From positions 1,439,575 to 1,503,574 of the forward strand of contig OX442434.1 of assembly GCA_949361645.1 (NCBI GenBank): a stretch of 64,000 nt of DNA, given 5' to 3'. This document shows, in pieces, positions 1-13,808 of this stretch. Position 1 is the first letter of the stretch, and every line of letters starts with the position of its first letter. A model generated the notes under the pieces. It did no database searches, had not been told where the DNA came from, and worked only from the letters and a program-made list of their open reading frames with translations. The position numbers and the translations under genes were made by a program. The stretch is from Spongilla lacustris. Its lineage: Eukaryota > Porifera > Demospongiae > Spongillida > Spongillidae.

Positions 1-952
1 CTCGACTTCGTGTGTGCATTCATATTGATCCTGCCTTTTAGCCCTCTGCTGATCGCTTAAATCCAGTATTCAATTGATTTTTAGTTTTTGTGCAGAACGG
101 AACGTGTTTATGTCACACGAAGAATGTGGGAGGGGCTTTGCATCATACAAATGATGCTGCGCTATCTCTGCGCGCTTTGAAATAGCCGGCCTGCTCCTAT
201 TCACATTCAAGGTAGATAAACACCAAGGAGATGAGACCCATGTCCCATCCTAAGTGGGGAGGGGTGCGCTGTGTAGTAGTATCTAATCCCCTTGTCTAAT
301 CCCCTTGTAACCGATGCTGTAATACTGACCAGGGGATTGGATTGCTTTACTGTGACAATAGAGAAGACTTTGTATTATTATAGCATTGCTATGCCACAGC
401 TACCAGGCTGCCATGGAGAGGGGAGAAGGGGGTCGTGTGTACCACTGCTTGTTAACACCACAACACTTGGACTGGCTATCTTGTGTTCTTCATGTGCACA
501 TACGTACGCGCATGCACACCTGCTCACATACCTGCACAGTCTTTGCCCTTAACAGCGTAACTTAAGGCATTTGATAGCTAAACTTTGATCTTAGCTGTAG
601 CATGACTAACCTTTGATCTTAGCTGTACACATGTACTAGGTTTGTGAATAGGTGGTACAAGTTAGCTGGAACCTAATAAATAGCTAGCAATATTTGTTCA
701 TCCAATAGATGTTGCATCGTGGGACTTATAAATTTAACTCTCAGTGAGATTAACTCTTAAAATATGAATAATGAGCATTTTAAAAAATCTTTGTGTGTAA
801 GTGTATTCATGATGATCTAATCACAATAAGTTCACAAGCGTTAGACAGACATACCATTATAATACACACACATTAACCTAAGCATGCCTTCACATAACCA
901 CACTTGAGTTTTCAGTCAACATAGTTATTCTTCCTCACTTAGTTGCCCTCCA

Positions 953-1095
953 TAACCTACTGCCCCTCCCTCCATAACCTACTGCCCCTCCCTCCATAAC
1001 TTACTGCCCCTCCCTCCATAACTTACTGCCCCTCCCTCCATAACTTACTGCCCCTCCCTCCATAACTTACTGCCCCTCCCTCCATAACTTACTGC
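953..1095. repeat. 22-bp minisatellite, about 6 copies
   Basis: The unit CTGCCCCTCCCTCCATAACT (plus two bases) repeats head to tail about six times with one or two substitutions per copy. No gene overlaps it. Confidence 0.9.
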
Positions 1096-1325
1096 TCCTT
1101 GCTTCCAATGACCACACTAAAAAGAAGTATGGCCTGAGCTGTGGTGCGCATTTGGCACAACTGGTACGCAGTAGCCATGACTACAGCATACATTTACTAC
1201 TGCTAATAAAATGCTCTGAGGATGCAATCAGATGTCTTTACGCATGTCTTTATGCAAGTTAAACTAACGTTTACCCAGATCAACTAACAAGACACATGTG
1301 CACACATGTAACAGCTTGTCTTAAT

Positions 1326-1377
1326 GGGTATGTGTGTGCGTTATGTGTATGTGTGTGTATTTGTGTGTGTGTGTGTA

Positions 1378-1435
<58 letters not shown>

Positions 1436-1460
1436 TGTGTGTATGTGTGTATGTTTATGT
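1326..1460. repeat. (GT)n microsatellite, interrupted
   Basis: Dinucleotide GT tract with scattered TAT and TTT interruptions. It creates artificial Cys-Val and Thr-His open frames on both strands. Confidence 0.95.
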
Positions 1461-2036
1461 GCATAGCACTTCTTGCCTGCAGGCAAGGGGCTTCAACCTT
1501 GGGGTGGAGGAGACCGTTTAATAAAAAAGGACTCGCGCAAAAATTGTATGGGCAAAGGTCACGTGGTATGGTCCACTGCAAAGGTCACGTGGCATGGTCC
1601 ACTACAAACATTGATCTAACCTACTACCCTAGCACATGTCAAAGACAAAGGGAACAAACTTTTTTGTTGTTGCTAAATCAATTGCAATTGCACGAAGACC
1701 TTTGTACTTGGCAATCAGAAGTTGTCTTGATGCAATCAGTGTGTGAAGACCCCTGATATTGGGAGGGTCAAATAACATGATACTTTTCATCCTATATGCT
1801 TGCACTTATAGTGTAATACCAGTACCAATGGATCCTCATCGAACAAAGACCAGATGTAACACTAGAGGTGTACGTTGTACCTCACAACTGTAGCTGTATA
1901 TATGCACACCACAGGCAAACCTGCAGTGTGAGGTGCTTTTGTTGTGCTTCAATGCGGACTCCTGGAAAGGAGCACCATTCAATGTTGATGCAAAGTTCAG
2001 CATTCTTTGTGGATCTTCACCTGCCTCATCTATGTG

Positions 2037-2165
2037 TGAGGGAGGTGGGGATGGAGGGGGAGATGGGGATGGAGGGGGGTGGGGATGGAGGGGGGTGGGG
2101 ATGGAGGGGGAGGTGGGGATGGAGGGGGAGGTGGGGATGGAGGGGGAGGTGGGGATGGAGGGATG
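2037..2165. repeat. G-rich minisatellite
   Basis: Tandem GGTGGGGATGGAGGGGG-type units of about 18 bp, strongly purine-rich on the plus strand. This could form G-quadruplex structures, which is inference from runs of four or more G. Confidence 0.85.
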
Positions 2166-2392
2166 AGTATGCCCATGATGGCTAGACCCTATGGCTAGAC
2201 CAAGTGGGAAAGTAATTGCATATGCTAGCATCAGGTTTCTTCTTGTCATGCTTCCTTCCAAGGATGCTGATCCAGTATTGCTGCTTTATGTAGTGTTGAT
2301 GGAGTTACCGGGGTAATTAACCAATTCCTAGCAGTTGTATCCTTTTGTTTGACTTCATGTTTGGTGGTATGTATTGTAGCTTGTAATTATGT

Positions 2393-2399
2393 GTGTGTG

Positions 2400-2476
<77 letters not shown>

Positions 2477-2489
2477 CACGTGTGTGTGT

Positions 2490-2531
<42 letters not shown>
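2393..2531. repeat. (TG)n microsatellite
   Basis: Long TG tract with a TGCGTGCACG interruption near the middle. Confidence 0.95.
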
Positions 2532-2532
<1 letters not shown>

Positions 2533-2639
2533 TAGAGGCATCTTTCCTAGGTATTACTTTGTGGGTGTACATGTACTACTGTAATTTCTTTGTGCCTGTC
2601 TTAGTGTGTGAGCATAAGATTGGGCTAGCTGGAGCTGTG

Positions 2640-3815
2640 ATATAGAAGGTGTAGGCTAAGCTGTGATATAGAGGGTGGAAGTGTGGGGTGATTAGGCTAA
2701 GCTGTGATATAGAGGGTGGAAGTGTGGGGGGATTAGGATAAGCTGTGATATAGAGGGTGGAAGTGTGGGGTGATTAGGGATATAGAGGGTGGAAGTGGGG
2801 TGATTAGTCTAAGCTGTGATATGAGAGGGTGGAAGTGTGGGGTGATTAGGCTAAGCTGTGATATAGAGGGTGGAAGTGTGGGGTGATTAGGCTAAGCTGT
2901 GATATAGAGGGTGGAAGTGTGGGGTGATTAGGCTAAGCTGTGATATGAGAGGGTGAAAGTGGGGGGTGATTAGGGATATAGAGGGTGGAAGTGTGGGGTG
3001 ATTAGGCTAAGCTGTGATATAGAGGGTGGAAGTGTGGGGTGATTAGGCTAAGCTGTGATATAGAGGGTGGAAGTGTGGGGTGATTAGGCTAAGCTGTGAT
3101 ATGAGAGGGTGAAAGTGGGGGGTGATTAGGGATATAGAGGGTGGAAGTGTGGGGTGATTAGGCTAAGCTGTGATATAGAGGGTGGAAGTGTGGGGTGATT
3201 AGGCTAAGCTGTGATATAGAGGGTGGAAGTGTGGGGTGATTAGGCTAAGCTGTGATATGAGAGGGTGAAAGTGGGGGGTGATTAGGGATATAGAGGGTGG
3301 AAGTGTGGGGTGATTAGGCTAAGCTGTGATATAGAGGATGGAAGTGTGGGGTGATTAGGATAGCTGGTGTGGGGTGATTAGGCTAAGCTGTGATATAGAG
3401 GGTGAAAGTGGGGGGTGATTAGGCTAAGCTGTGATATAGAGGGTGGAAGTGTGGGGTGATTAGGCTAAGCTGTGATATAGAGGGTGGAAGTGTGGGGTGA
3501 TTAGGATAGCTGTGATATAGAGGGTGAAAGTGGGGGGTGATTAGGGATATAGAGGGTGGAAGTGTGGGGTGATTAGGCTAAGCTGGGATATAGAGGGTGG
3601 AAGTGTGGGGTGATTAGGCTAAGCTGTGATATAGAGGGTGAAAGTGTGGGGTGATTAGGATAAGCTGTGATATAGAGTGTGGGGGGATTAGGCTAAGCTG
3701 TGATATAGAGGGTGGAAGTGTGGGGTGATTAGGCTAAGCTGTGATATAGAGGGTGGAAGTGTGGGGTGATTAGGCTAAGCTGTGATATAGAGGGTGGAAG
3801 TGTGGGGTGATTAGA
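2640..3815. repeat. 41-bp minisatellite with higher-order structure
   Basis: About 28 copies of a 41-bp unit containing GCTAAGCTGTGATATAGAGG followed by GTGGAAGTGTGGGGTGATTAG. A variant unit with GATATGAGAGGGTGAAAG recurs at 2945, 3101 and 3257, exactly 156 bp apart, so the array has grown by duplication of multi-unit blocks. No exon was found beside it. Confidence 0.92.
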
Positions 3816-4774
3816 ACATCTGCTCCAGATACAGTCAACTGCTGCACTTGGCTTTTCCTTATATGTGTCTCACATGACACTACTAGTGATGTCAACCAAA
3901 TATGGGCATGCCCCCCACTTGCTTGTAGAAGCCCTATTGGATCCCCTGGGGGCACTCCAGCATGACAGCATTATTTATAGTAACAGTACAGACTGCTTTG
4001 TTTTTGTAGTGTGCTTGCGTGTGGTTGTGAATGTAATTGAGACCACTATGTGTGTGTGTGTGTGTGTGTGTGTACTTATGGTTGCCATGGTTTGTGTGTA
4101 CTTGTACTAGCTCAGTAAGGGGCTTTCAGAGCTATTTTTTACTGGTTAGCATCCTTGTGTGTTTGTGTGCGTGTTTGTGTGTGTTATTGTGTGTGTGCAT
4201 TGTGTGATTGCAAAAGCTGCACCAATCATTTGTCTTGGGCTGTCACCAATAAATGCATTCAGTTGTCTCTGTTTACGCGTATCGTATCTCTATATCCTCT
4301 ATATCCTCTATATCCTCTTACTCTTTCTCCTATATTTTTGCTCACTTGCAGTCTGACACCTCATCCTTCACTGAGCATTGTCCTCCCCTCTCCTCTCCTC
4401 TCCTTCCCTGTTGGACATGTGTAATTCAGAACGTCGTTGGCTTTTGTTGCCATGGATCCATGTAAGTATTGAGGAGAGTGTACGTGCGCAGCATGATGAC
4501 GTAGGTGCACACCAGAAGCAGAAGCCATTCCACTAATTCTTCAAAGGATGGTAGCAGTGATCCTATTTGGCTGCTACTAAACCAAAAGTAGTGTGCTTGC
4601 GGGAATGAGGGCTTGCAAGATAATTTATGAGGACGCCATCTCTAATGTCCTATTTATCAAGGTGATCCACATTGTGGAGGTTCACAGCAGTGTCCAGAAA
4701 TCTGATAGGGAGTGTGTAGGGTTCTGCTGTGACTATCCTTCTTTCTCACTGTCTTGGTCATTAAAGTATTGCGT

Positions 4775-4782
<8 letters not shown>

Positions 4783-4855
<73 letters not shown>

Positions 4856-5058
4856 AATTATAGTGCCATCACAATTATATGTGAAGTGTTCTTCGTTATT
4901 ATTTTTATGTATGTATGTATGTATGTATGTATGTATGTATGTATGTATGTATGTATATATGTATGTATGTGTGTATGTGTGTATGTATGTATGTATGTAT
5001 GTATGTATGTATGTATGTATGTATGTATGTATGTATGTATGTATGTATGTATATATGT
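4783..5058. repeat. (GT)n followed by (ATGT)n microsatellites
   Basis: A GT tract at about 4783-4853 is followed after about 50 bp of unique sequence by an ATGT tetranucleotide tract at about 4904-5055. No coding sequence is supported here. Confidence 0.95.
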
Positions 5059-5248
5059 ATCTCAGATTGCCACTTCAGGTCTACATGCGCTAAAGGAGTT
5101 AAAATCCATCTCCATAAAACACATTCTTGGTCAAAAGCAGATGTAGATGCCGTAGAACTTTGAATGTTGTTAGCTTGGTGATATATGTGTTCTCAACTAT
5201 GTCTAGTCTCTTCCTCCAAACGTGTTATACTTGTATAATGTGATGGCA

Positions 5249-5249
<1 letters not shown>

Positions 5250-5288
<39 letters not shown>

Positions 5289-5462
5289 GTATGTATGTGT
5301 GTATGTGTGTATGTGTATGTATGCATGTATGTATGTATGTATGTATGTATGTATGTATGTATGTATGTATGTATGTATGTATGTATGTATGTATGTATGT
5401 ATGTATGTATGTATGTATGTATGTATGTATGTATGTATGTATGTATGTATGTATGTATGTGC
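5250..5462. repeat. (ATT)n plus (ATGT)n compound microsatellite
   Basis: An ATT trinucleotide run at about 5250-5284 abuts an ATGT tetranucleotide run reaching about 5460. Confidence 0.95.
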
Positions 5463-6480
5463 TTCTGTGTGTTGTATGTATGTATTTGCTTCGATGTGTT
5501 GTATGTATGTGATTGAGTGGTAACATATGGCATACACTACAGGAGGTAGAACCCTGTACGTGGTACAAGAGCCTTCCTCCTGGCTTGGTTTCATCTAGAG
5601 CAGCTTTGAGTTTGTAGGAAGCATTCCGTTCACCTACAAGGTCTGTGTTGGGGGGTTACTCACTGGGCATGATTTAAAAGAGACCACAAAACCACTCAGC
5701 AGACAGCATGAGAAATAATGTATGACATGTGACTCTGTTGGCATGACAACGAAGCCATCACTATGCACCTGTTGTTTACTCTCACAGTAACACATGTCTA
5801 GTGAAGTGTGTGGAGCTAGGAAGCAATTAAACCCTGCCATTACGTGTACTCCCTGCTCATTGTATGTGCACTTAGGAGTGTGTGTGTGTGTGTGTATGAA
5901 TGTGCAGGTGTATATGCATATGCGTATGGGCATAATTGGACTGTTTGTTGACCTCTCCCACTCTCGCGTTAGGCATGCAATGGGTGTTGCATGTGCCATT
6001 CATTGTGTGGTTTTTTTTTTGTACAGCTGCTGTCTGGCTTGTACATGTACATGAAGTCCACCACATGCCAGATCGTGTGTGGATATTGACTCTCACACAC
6101 ACAAGCACACACACATGTGGTGAGAGCTCATCAATTGTTTTTTTTTTGTTGTTGGTGGGAGGAAAAAGAGCTAATTGGAATAGGGCTATCCCCCCCCCCC
6201 CTCGCTTCCTTCCATTGTATACTGTGAAGCCCCTTTGTGGTTACATGCCAGTCCTATGGCATCGCTGAAGGAGATGAACACGTGTATACCAAGCATGTTT
6301 AGAGTGGAAAGTCCTCCTAATATAAGCTTTGATTAGTTGCATCTGTTCTGGTGTAAACACTGCAGTGTTGCATTGAACCAAATTGCATTGCCCCAAGAGA
6401 GTACCACCATCTAACAGCATATACTTTGGCTGTTGGCCCACTACATACTGCAAGACTAGCAAGAGAGTATGTAAATCATG

Positions 6481-6632
<152 letters not shown>

Positions 6633-7444
6633 CAAAAATAATTAGGGATGAAGTAAAGAATTAAGAATGGGTACACACATACACCCACTTTGGTCTTAAG
6701 GTTTGATGTTGCCATGGTTGCACTGAGAGGTGGGCTCTTACTAGAACCTTTTCATACTGCACAACAATGCGTACAGAGTTGCCACTTTGTATGTAAGGAA
6801 TGATATATTATCAATTTGTATCCTATTTTAGTCTGTACTATAGTATTTGGGCAGGTGTGAGCATTGCAAAAGTAAAGGTTTAAAGCATCTGGTGTGTGCA
6901 CGTAGGCCACGTCATGAATGACATAGTTGTGACTAATTTAGTACAATGGGGTACTAGTACACATGGCACTCATGCAGACCTCCAACAAGGAGCACTCTTT
7001 TTAGGATGGAAGGGTTAGTTTGGGCTAATCTTATTTGCCAGAAATTGGTTCACTTCTCACTGGTACACGTGAGTGGTACCACACAAACACACGTACACCC
7101 GTCTACATGCATTTAAATGTAGCGATTTTGCAAAATTGATAAAGTTTATGCGCACATACAAAGTGGTTTTCAAGTGGATAATGGGGGAGGGAACTAAAAA
7201 GATTACAAAAAAAAAAAGTTACAAAAACCTGTGGAAATCCCATTCTTATTACGAAGTGAGTCGTGTGCTCTTTGGAAGAATCATATTCAAGTTTTGGACC
7301 GACAAGATATAGATAGATAGATCCGCGTTATTGGGTGTGCAGCATGTATATTCTTCTGAAAGTTCTCGACAGAAAGCTTGTAGGGGCAGCAAGGAAGACA
7401 CAAACGTGAGTGTTTTAGAAACTGTGGACAGTCGCTTTCTCTGC

Positions 7445-7726
7445 TCAAGGCGGCCGAACCAAGGTTTGCCGAAACAGACTAGCGAAGAGCTGCTGTATTT
7501 GATCCCGGTCCAATTGTTTCCATTCGTACAGCCAGGCGTTGCGTAGGGCCTTTAGTTCCAAAGCGCAGCGCTCGTAATATGTAAGTGCCTGTTCGTTACC
7601 AGTACCAGTAGTTTCCATGATGACACTTTCCACCGTCACTTTAAAAGAGCTCAAAGTAGGAGGGTTTGCCGTCACCTCTGCTCCATTGAGAAACAGAGAG
7701 TAGCTCAGACTGCGTTGTAACTGCAT
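7445..7726 (-). CDS. orphan 93-residue protein, function unknown
   Basis: A single-exon minus-strand frame from ATG at 7726 to TGA at 7445. The composition looks like real protein (mixed hydrophobic and charged, no repeat origin), unlike the surrounding frames. The C-terminal half, from about residue 48 (ALTYYERCALELKALRNAWL) to 88, reads as amphipathic helix rich in Leu, Glu and Arg. No signal peptide or membrane segment is visible. I do not recognise a family. It lies alone in repeat-rich DNA about 6 kb from the first BCL-2-like gene. It could also be one exon of a longer gene whose other exons I cannot see. Confidence 0.45.
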   Translation of the reverse strand: MQLQRSLSYSLFLNGAEVTANPPTLSSFKVTVESVIMETTGTGNEQALTYYERCALELKALRNAWLYEWKQLDRDQIQQLFASLFRQTLVRPP

Positions 7727-8096
7727 TTTACGTTACTTCTGCGCTTTGAGCGACTCTGCGATTATTTATTAATAAACTGGATGATGCAAGCTAGCGCATC
7801 CGGTTACATGTATATGTACGCAACGAGTTTACTTTTCTATAACCGGAAGTCGGCTGCTCGCTTTGAAGGGAACTTGCTTAGCTCGTTTGATGTGTTTACT
7901 TCAAGAACAAAAACACATGTTTATGCCATGCCGCATTGTTGCGCGCACATTAAAACTTTAATAAAAGACGTACAGGTTGCCTTACTTGCGAATCGTTTTT
8001 GAAAGTACATGTGCCTAGTGATGAGTATGGGTGTTTAGCACTTTGAGATTCAGTCGGCGTTTACTTGCAGAAACTTCCGTTTGGATACTTGGTGCA

Positions 8097-8100
<4 letters not shown>

Positions 8101-8161
<61 letters not shown>

Positions 8162-9015
8162 TGTAAGTAACTAGCGCATCAGACCACACACACGTGGTAA
8201 ATCCACATGGCCATGCTCAGGTCATGAATATCTCAATAACATGTGATTTACCGTGATAAACAAACTGCCATTTCTCCTATTTCATGCTGGAGCAGAAAAC
8301 ATACAAGCTTCCATTTATAGAACATTTCCTTTTTTAGCAGTACTATTTTAGTCTTCTGGAAGGAAAAAGCTCATTTGTCAATCCATTAAGGTTTCATTTA
8401 ATTTATTTCTTTAGAAAGATTGGCAGCTGGTAACATGGTCATCTGTGGGGAAATGGCATGCATTGGCCTGCCCTTCTCCTTTGGCATTCCAGCTGCAATT
8501 GTAGACCACCCACTGTGTGTGTGTGATGTACATGTAGGTAGCTAGCTACCTATGTGTGTTCATTTAAACATCAGACCACACACATCATGTACACACAAAA
8601 TAAAATATAGAAACACTCACACTTACAGTCCCATGACACATGGTAAACCACACATGGTCCAGTGTGGCCTACAGTATATTCATGTCAGTTCAGCCTCAGG
8701 TCATGAATATCTTAATAACGTGAAGAGCTTGTAAATGTGTTGTTTTTTTTAAAATTTTAACAAACTCTGTTTGTTATAATTTCATGCTGGAGCAGAATAA
8801 CATACAAGCTTCCATTTATAGAACATTTCCTTTTTTAGCAGTACTATTTTTAGTCTTCTAGAATTAAAAAAAACTCATGTGTCAATTAAGGTTTCTCTAT
8901 AGAAAGATTGGCAGCTGGTAACATGGTCACCTGATGGGGAAATGGCATGCATTGGCCTGCCCTTCTCCTTTGGCATTCATTGTTCATAGATTCCAACTGC
9001 AATTGTTTGTTTTAC

Positions 9016-9064
<49 letters not shown>
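8101..9064. repeat. tandem segmental duplication (two units of about 0.5 kb)
   Basis: Two diverged copies lie head to tail, at about 8101-8518 and 8519-9064. Both contain the stretch beginning CATGCTGGAGCAGAA (8284 and 8783), a block around AAGCTTCCATTTATAGAACA, and a block ending GGCATGCATTGGCCTGCCC. Each carries GT tracts at its edge, so slippage or unequal exchange at the GT tracts is a likely origin. No gene is visible in either copy. Confidence 0.88.
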
Positions 9065-9066
<2 letters not shown>

Positions 9067-9614
9067 ATCCAACTTATACATGGTTCTAACTATTAATTAG
9101 CCATGCATGCTTGTGTACATGTGATCTCACGTGACATGCACGTAATGCACACACACCTATAAATACTGATAGTGGAGGAGGATACACAAACACCATAGTT
9201 GTTCTTTGCGGTGGCCTTGGCCTGTTTAGTCCCCTCTGGTGTTGAACAGAAGGAATTTCTGAGATAGCTTTATGTGGGTCTAAGCTCTGGTGGTCTTCTG
9301 TCTGACAAGTTCTACATTCCCCTTCCACACACACCCCCCCCCCCCCCCCTGCCCTTCTTGGACCAACCACTAATTTAAATAAGTGTGACAAACGTTGCTT
9401 TTCATAGCTCCATTCCTTTCATGTGTGCAATTGAATCGTGATAGCATTGTTTATGTTCAGGCACACTTGGGTACACAAACAGTGCCAAGCATTGCTGCCT
9501 GGTGCTCACTGTAGCTTCCTCATCTTTGAAGAGAGCAGATATAATGCAGTGCTGTCAGTCAGTGTAGTCACAGCCCTTCTGTGTTTTATGATCTGGCATA
9601 CCTGCTGTAAAGGG

Positions 9615-9740
9615 GGTATGGTGTGAGGTGGGAGGGTATGGTGTGAGGTGGGAGGGTATGTTGGGAGGTGGGAGGGGTATGGTGTGAGGTGGGAGGGTAT
9701 GATGTGAGGTGGGAGGGGTATGGTGTGAGGTGGGGTGGCT
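9615..9740. repeat. 20-bp G-rich minisatellite
   Basis: About six units of GGTATGGTGTGAGGTGGGAG with small variations. Confidence 0.88.
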
Positions 9741-10503
9741 GAAGTATGATCACACGTCTCCTCTCTACCTTACACATCAGTGGCTTCAAAGGCATGGCAA
9801 CGTGCAACTAAAGGACTTCCATCCGTATGGGCAGAGGTATTTCGTTAATTGTCAGGAAGCTACCTTCCACTCGTAATGATCTATATGAAAAGCTTCTTGT
9901 GTGTGTTCTGTTTGTACCACTACGAAACATCTACACACCAGTAAACATGGCTAGCCACACCTACACTAAGAGCTCTTGTTTTCCTTTACATGTCTACACA
10001 GGGCACCTCCTGGGCGTGGCCTTGTGTTTAGTTGTCATTGAAAGGGTTTTTATTTGCTCCAGGTGAGTACATATGTTATGGGGTGTATGTTACATGTGTC
10101 GTACGTGTGTTATGTGGTGTATGTTATGTGTCAGTATCGTACATGTGTCAGTATGTAGTACTAATACTATACTTGTGTGATTTGTTGTTGGTTTCGGTAT
10201 GGGTCATTATTCCAAGCAAATGTTCAGCACGTAAAGTGATATCTTGTCCTGTTGTGAATGCTAAGTTCTGTTGTTTGATAATCGAATCCTACTACCCACT
10301 CCTCACTTTCTTTAAGTGCAGTGATATATAGCTTTGTTTATAATAACTTTACTATTTGGGCCACATGCCATCCTTAATGTGTCTGGTTAAGCTTTGCACT
10401 GATTGCTGTGCCAGGTGATCTGCTGGAATGTGTTCTGCTGTATGTGGTGGTTGCCGTGTTCTCTTCCACTTTGATCTCAAGAATGGGCAGGATGGAGGCT
10501 GTG

Positions 10504-10870
10504 GTGGGGGGGGGGGGGGGGGGGGGGCAATAGTTATTTAGTGGGGAAGCAATAGTTATTTAGTGGGGGGGCAGTAATTATTTAGTGGGGAGGCAGTAGT
10601 TATTTAGTGGGGGGGAGGCAGTAGTTATTTAGTGGGGGGCAATAGTTATTTAGTGGGGAGGCAGTAGTTATTTAGTGGGGGGCAATAGTTATTTAGTGGG
10701 GAGGCAGTAGTTATTTAGTGGGGAGGCAGTAGTTATTTAGTGGGGGGGCAATAGTTATTTAGTGGGGAGGCAGTAGTTATTTAGTGGGGAGGCAGTAGTT
10801 ATTTAGTGGGGGGCAATAGTTATTTAGTGGGGGGGGGGGGGGGGCAATAGTTATTTAGTGGGGAGGCAGT
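10504..10870. repeat. 23-bp minisatellite with poly-G tracts
   Basis: Units of GGGGAGGCAGTAGTTATTTA plus GTG repeat about 15 times. The array begins at a G run of more than 20 and contains a second long G run near 10830. Confidence 0.9.
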
Positions 10871-11105
10871 AATGTGGTATACATGTAGAATGTGAGGCAA
10901 TAGTCCTCTGGTACTAGGCCCTCTGGTGTCCTATGGTGTGGCTGTTATGCTGACCTTTGAATCTGATCATTCTCTGTACCAACACAAAATGCAAGTAGAT
11001 AAGGTGATCAAATGACTGTTTGAAGTCATTTGATCATGTATTTTGTGTTGCTCTCCCTCCATCCCCTTCCTGCATTGCCCTTGATGACTTGTAGGTACAA
11101 GGGCA

Positions 11106-11332
11106 GTGTGTGTGCGTGTGTGTGTGTGTGTGAGTATGTGTTTGTGTACTTGTGTGTATGTGTAATATGTATGGATGTATGTATGTACATATGTATGTAT
11201 GTGTGTGTATGTATGTATGTGTGTATGTATGTATGTATGTATGTATGTATGTATGTATGTATGTATGTATGTATGTATGTATGTGTGTATGTATGTATGT
11301 ATGTATGTATGTATGTATGTATGTATGTATGG
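11106..11332. repeat. (GT)n and (ATGT)n microsatellite
   Basis: GT dinucleotides grade into ATGT tetranucleotides. The Tyr-Val-Cys-Met open frames here are artefacts of the repeat. Confidence 0.95.
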
Positions 11333-11999
11333 GTTTGCATTTGTGAACAGTGCTACTGTACAATAGCTGTCGAGATGCATCAATCGATTATCCTTCGGAT
11401 GTTTACCTTTAATTAGTAGCCCATTCAACGCATTTGTTGTATGGGTGCATGTTGCCCGTAAAGAATGCGCACTGTCAGCACAGCCTCAGTGGAGGTTTAC
11501 ACACATATACACACACCATTGTCCGGTATTCCTGGAACCTTTGTGCACCATAAGCATGAGTTGTGGCTTGCTTGAGGAAGACCCTTGATGGCAATAGCCA
11601 CTGTCCCACCACCACCTGTCACGCCATTGCTTTTTTTAAGTAACCTTGGAGGCCAGAGGACGATAGGGGGGGGGGGGGGGGGGGGGGGGGAGGGATCAAG
11701 ACAGGTGCACAAAGGAGGTGTTGTCTTGGCTTGTGTACAGTAATGTGTACATGTACTTAACTTGTGATGGTCATTACATTGTGGCTTGTATGTATGTATG
11801 TTTGTTGTATGTGGCACCTGGGCTTCACTCAGTGTGTGGTGGTCTTGATTAGATGTACATGTAATGGTGCCTGTGTAGTTCCAAACCACAATGGCATATG
11901 ATTTCATTTCACTTAAAAAGAGCATGCTTGGGCATGCCTTGTGTTCATGTTGGTTGTAATGTTTGCCTTTGACCCCAACCTTTTGAATAAAACATTATC

Positions 12000-12032
<33 letters not shown>

Positions 12033-12316
12033 GTTAGGATAAGCACATCCTATATCATTTGCATACTTGGAATATTAATCTACTGTACATACTAACAACT
12101 TCAGTTTCTTAGGCCACCTGTTATGTTAGATGCCTTGTAAATGGACCAATGGCTAACCAATCCTATTCAGTGCAGCCTATGAATAGGGATGCTAATGGAG
12201 GGAGGGTGGGTGTATGACATTGCTTCAGTTCACAGAGGGGGTGGTAGGAAAAGCAAAAGGAAATTTGTCAGCTATTGCTGTGCCACAATGTTTTGGATGC
12301 ATTGATGCAATGGTGC

Positions 12317-12515
<199 letters not shown>

Positions 12516-13250
12516 TGTGGGCATCCACATATTGTGTTGTCATGGAGTTAGCAGTTTACAGATGGGATGGGACATCTGTGGCTTCGTAACATGCGTGTAT
12601 GTTGGACAAGGAAGAAGACCTGTGTTATCACTAGTGTGGTCATCCTGCATGCAAACATCATGTCCAGAGGGCATTACATGTGTCACAATCTCTCTCCTCT
12701 CACTCCTCTCTTTTCTCTCCCCCCCCCCCCCCCACACACACACCCCAAACTTCTCTAATTTCTCTTCTTCCTTTTATCAGTTCCTTCCACTGTCACTTAC
12801 AAGGATTGTTGTTTATTAATGCTATTCATCTTTGGATAAAAAAGTTATTCCCAGGGAAAGTACCTAGATTTGTCCAGTACAGTATGGGTGAGCAGGGATG
12901 GTTTAGGATGTGGGGGTTCTGCATGTGGTCAGAGAGAGGACTGTACCAATGTGTTGACACATTGTTTGGTATTCATAGTAGTGATGTTTACAGGTGTGCC
13001 TGGTGAGGATGGGGTTATTGTCACCAAAGGGTGCCCTTGCCTTGTGTGGTATTGATATTACATGTTATTTTAGCCTGAGGTCCAGGCCCCTTGAACCAGC
13101 AACTTGATAGAACAATGCAACAAATTACATTTTAAATTTTTTTATTTTATTTGGGTACCTTACCAACCCTATATTGTACTAGGGTTGGATCCAATATTGC
13201 CTTGTGTCCCCCCAGCTATTCCACAGAAGTTTTCTCCAACATTTTAAAAT

Positions 13251-13401
<151 letters not shown>

Positions 13402-13708
13402 TGGCGTTCTGTTGCAGTCTTTCGCTAGATGCAAGTATACAAGCATACAGGAAACAAGGTAGAACGTTTCGTTTGTAGTTGGGGCTCCAAGAGTACTAGT
13501 ATCGACTATCGATCCTTTTTCTCGGCCGGGTGATGGCACATCTAGCCACATGCATTGGACCACAGTGGTTAGTGTTAGCCGTTTGAAATTACGTCCCTCT
13601 CCGTTTCTGTGTGTATTGCAAAACAAGCGTTGGCATAACTGTCGCGCAAACCAAGTGCCTCGTCTTATTATTTTAAAATTATTTATTAATGCGCCTATAT
13701 TTAATTAG

Positions 13709-13716
13709 TGACGTAA
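13709..13716 (+). promoter_or_regulatory. CRE/ATF-like site upstream of BCL-2-like gene A
   Basis: TGACGTAA lies 93 bp upstream of the gene A ATG. Comparable sites precede four other BCL-2 family genes in this window. Its function is inferred only from the match to the bZIP (CREB/ATF) consensus and its position. Confidence 0.4.
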
Positions 13717-13808
13717 TTGTGATTGTGCAAGACCTAGCATGCACAATAACTAAGAATACATAAAAGCATCAACTTTAAAATCGCATTCACAAAATAATAA
13801 GTATTGGA

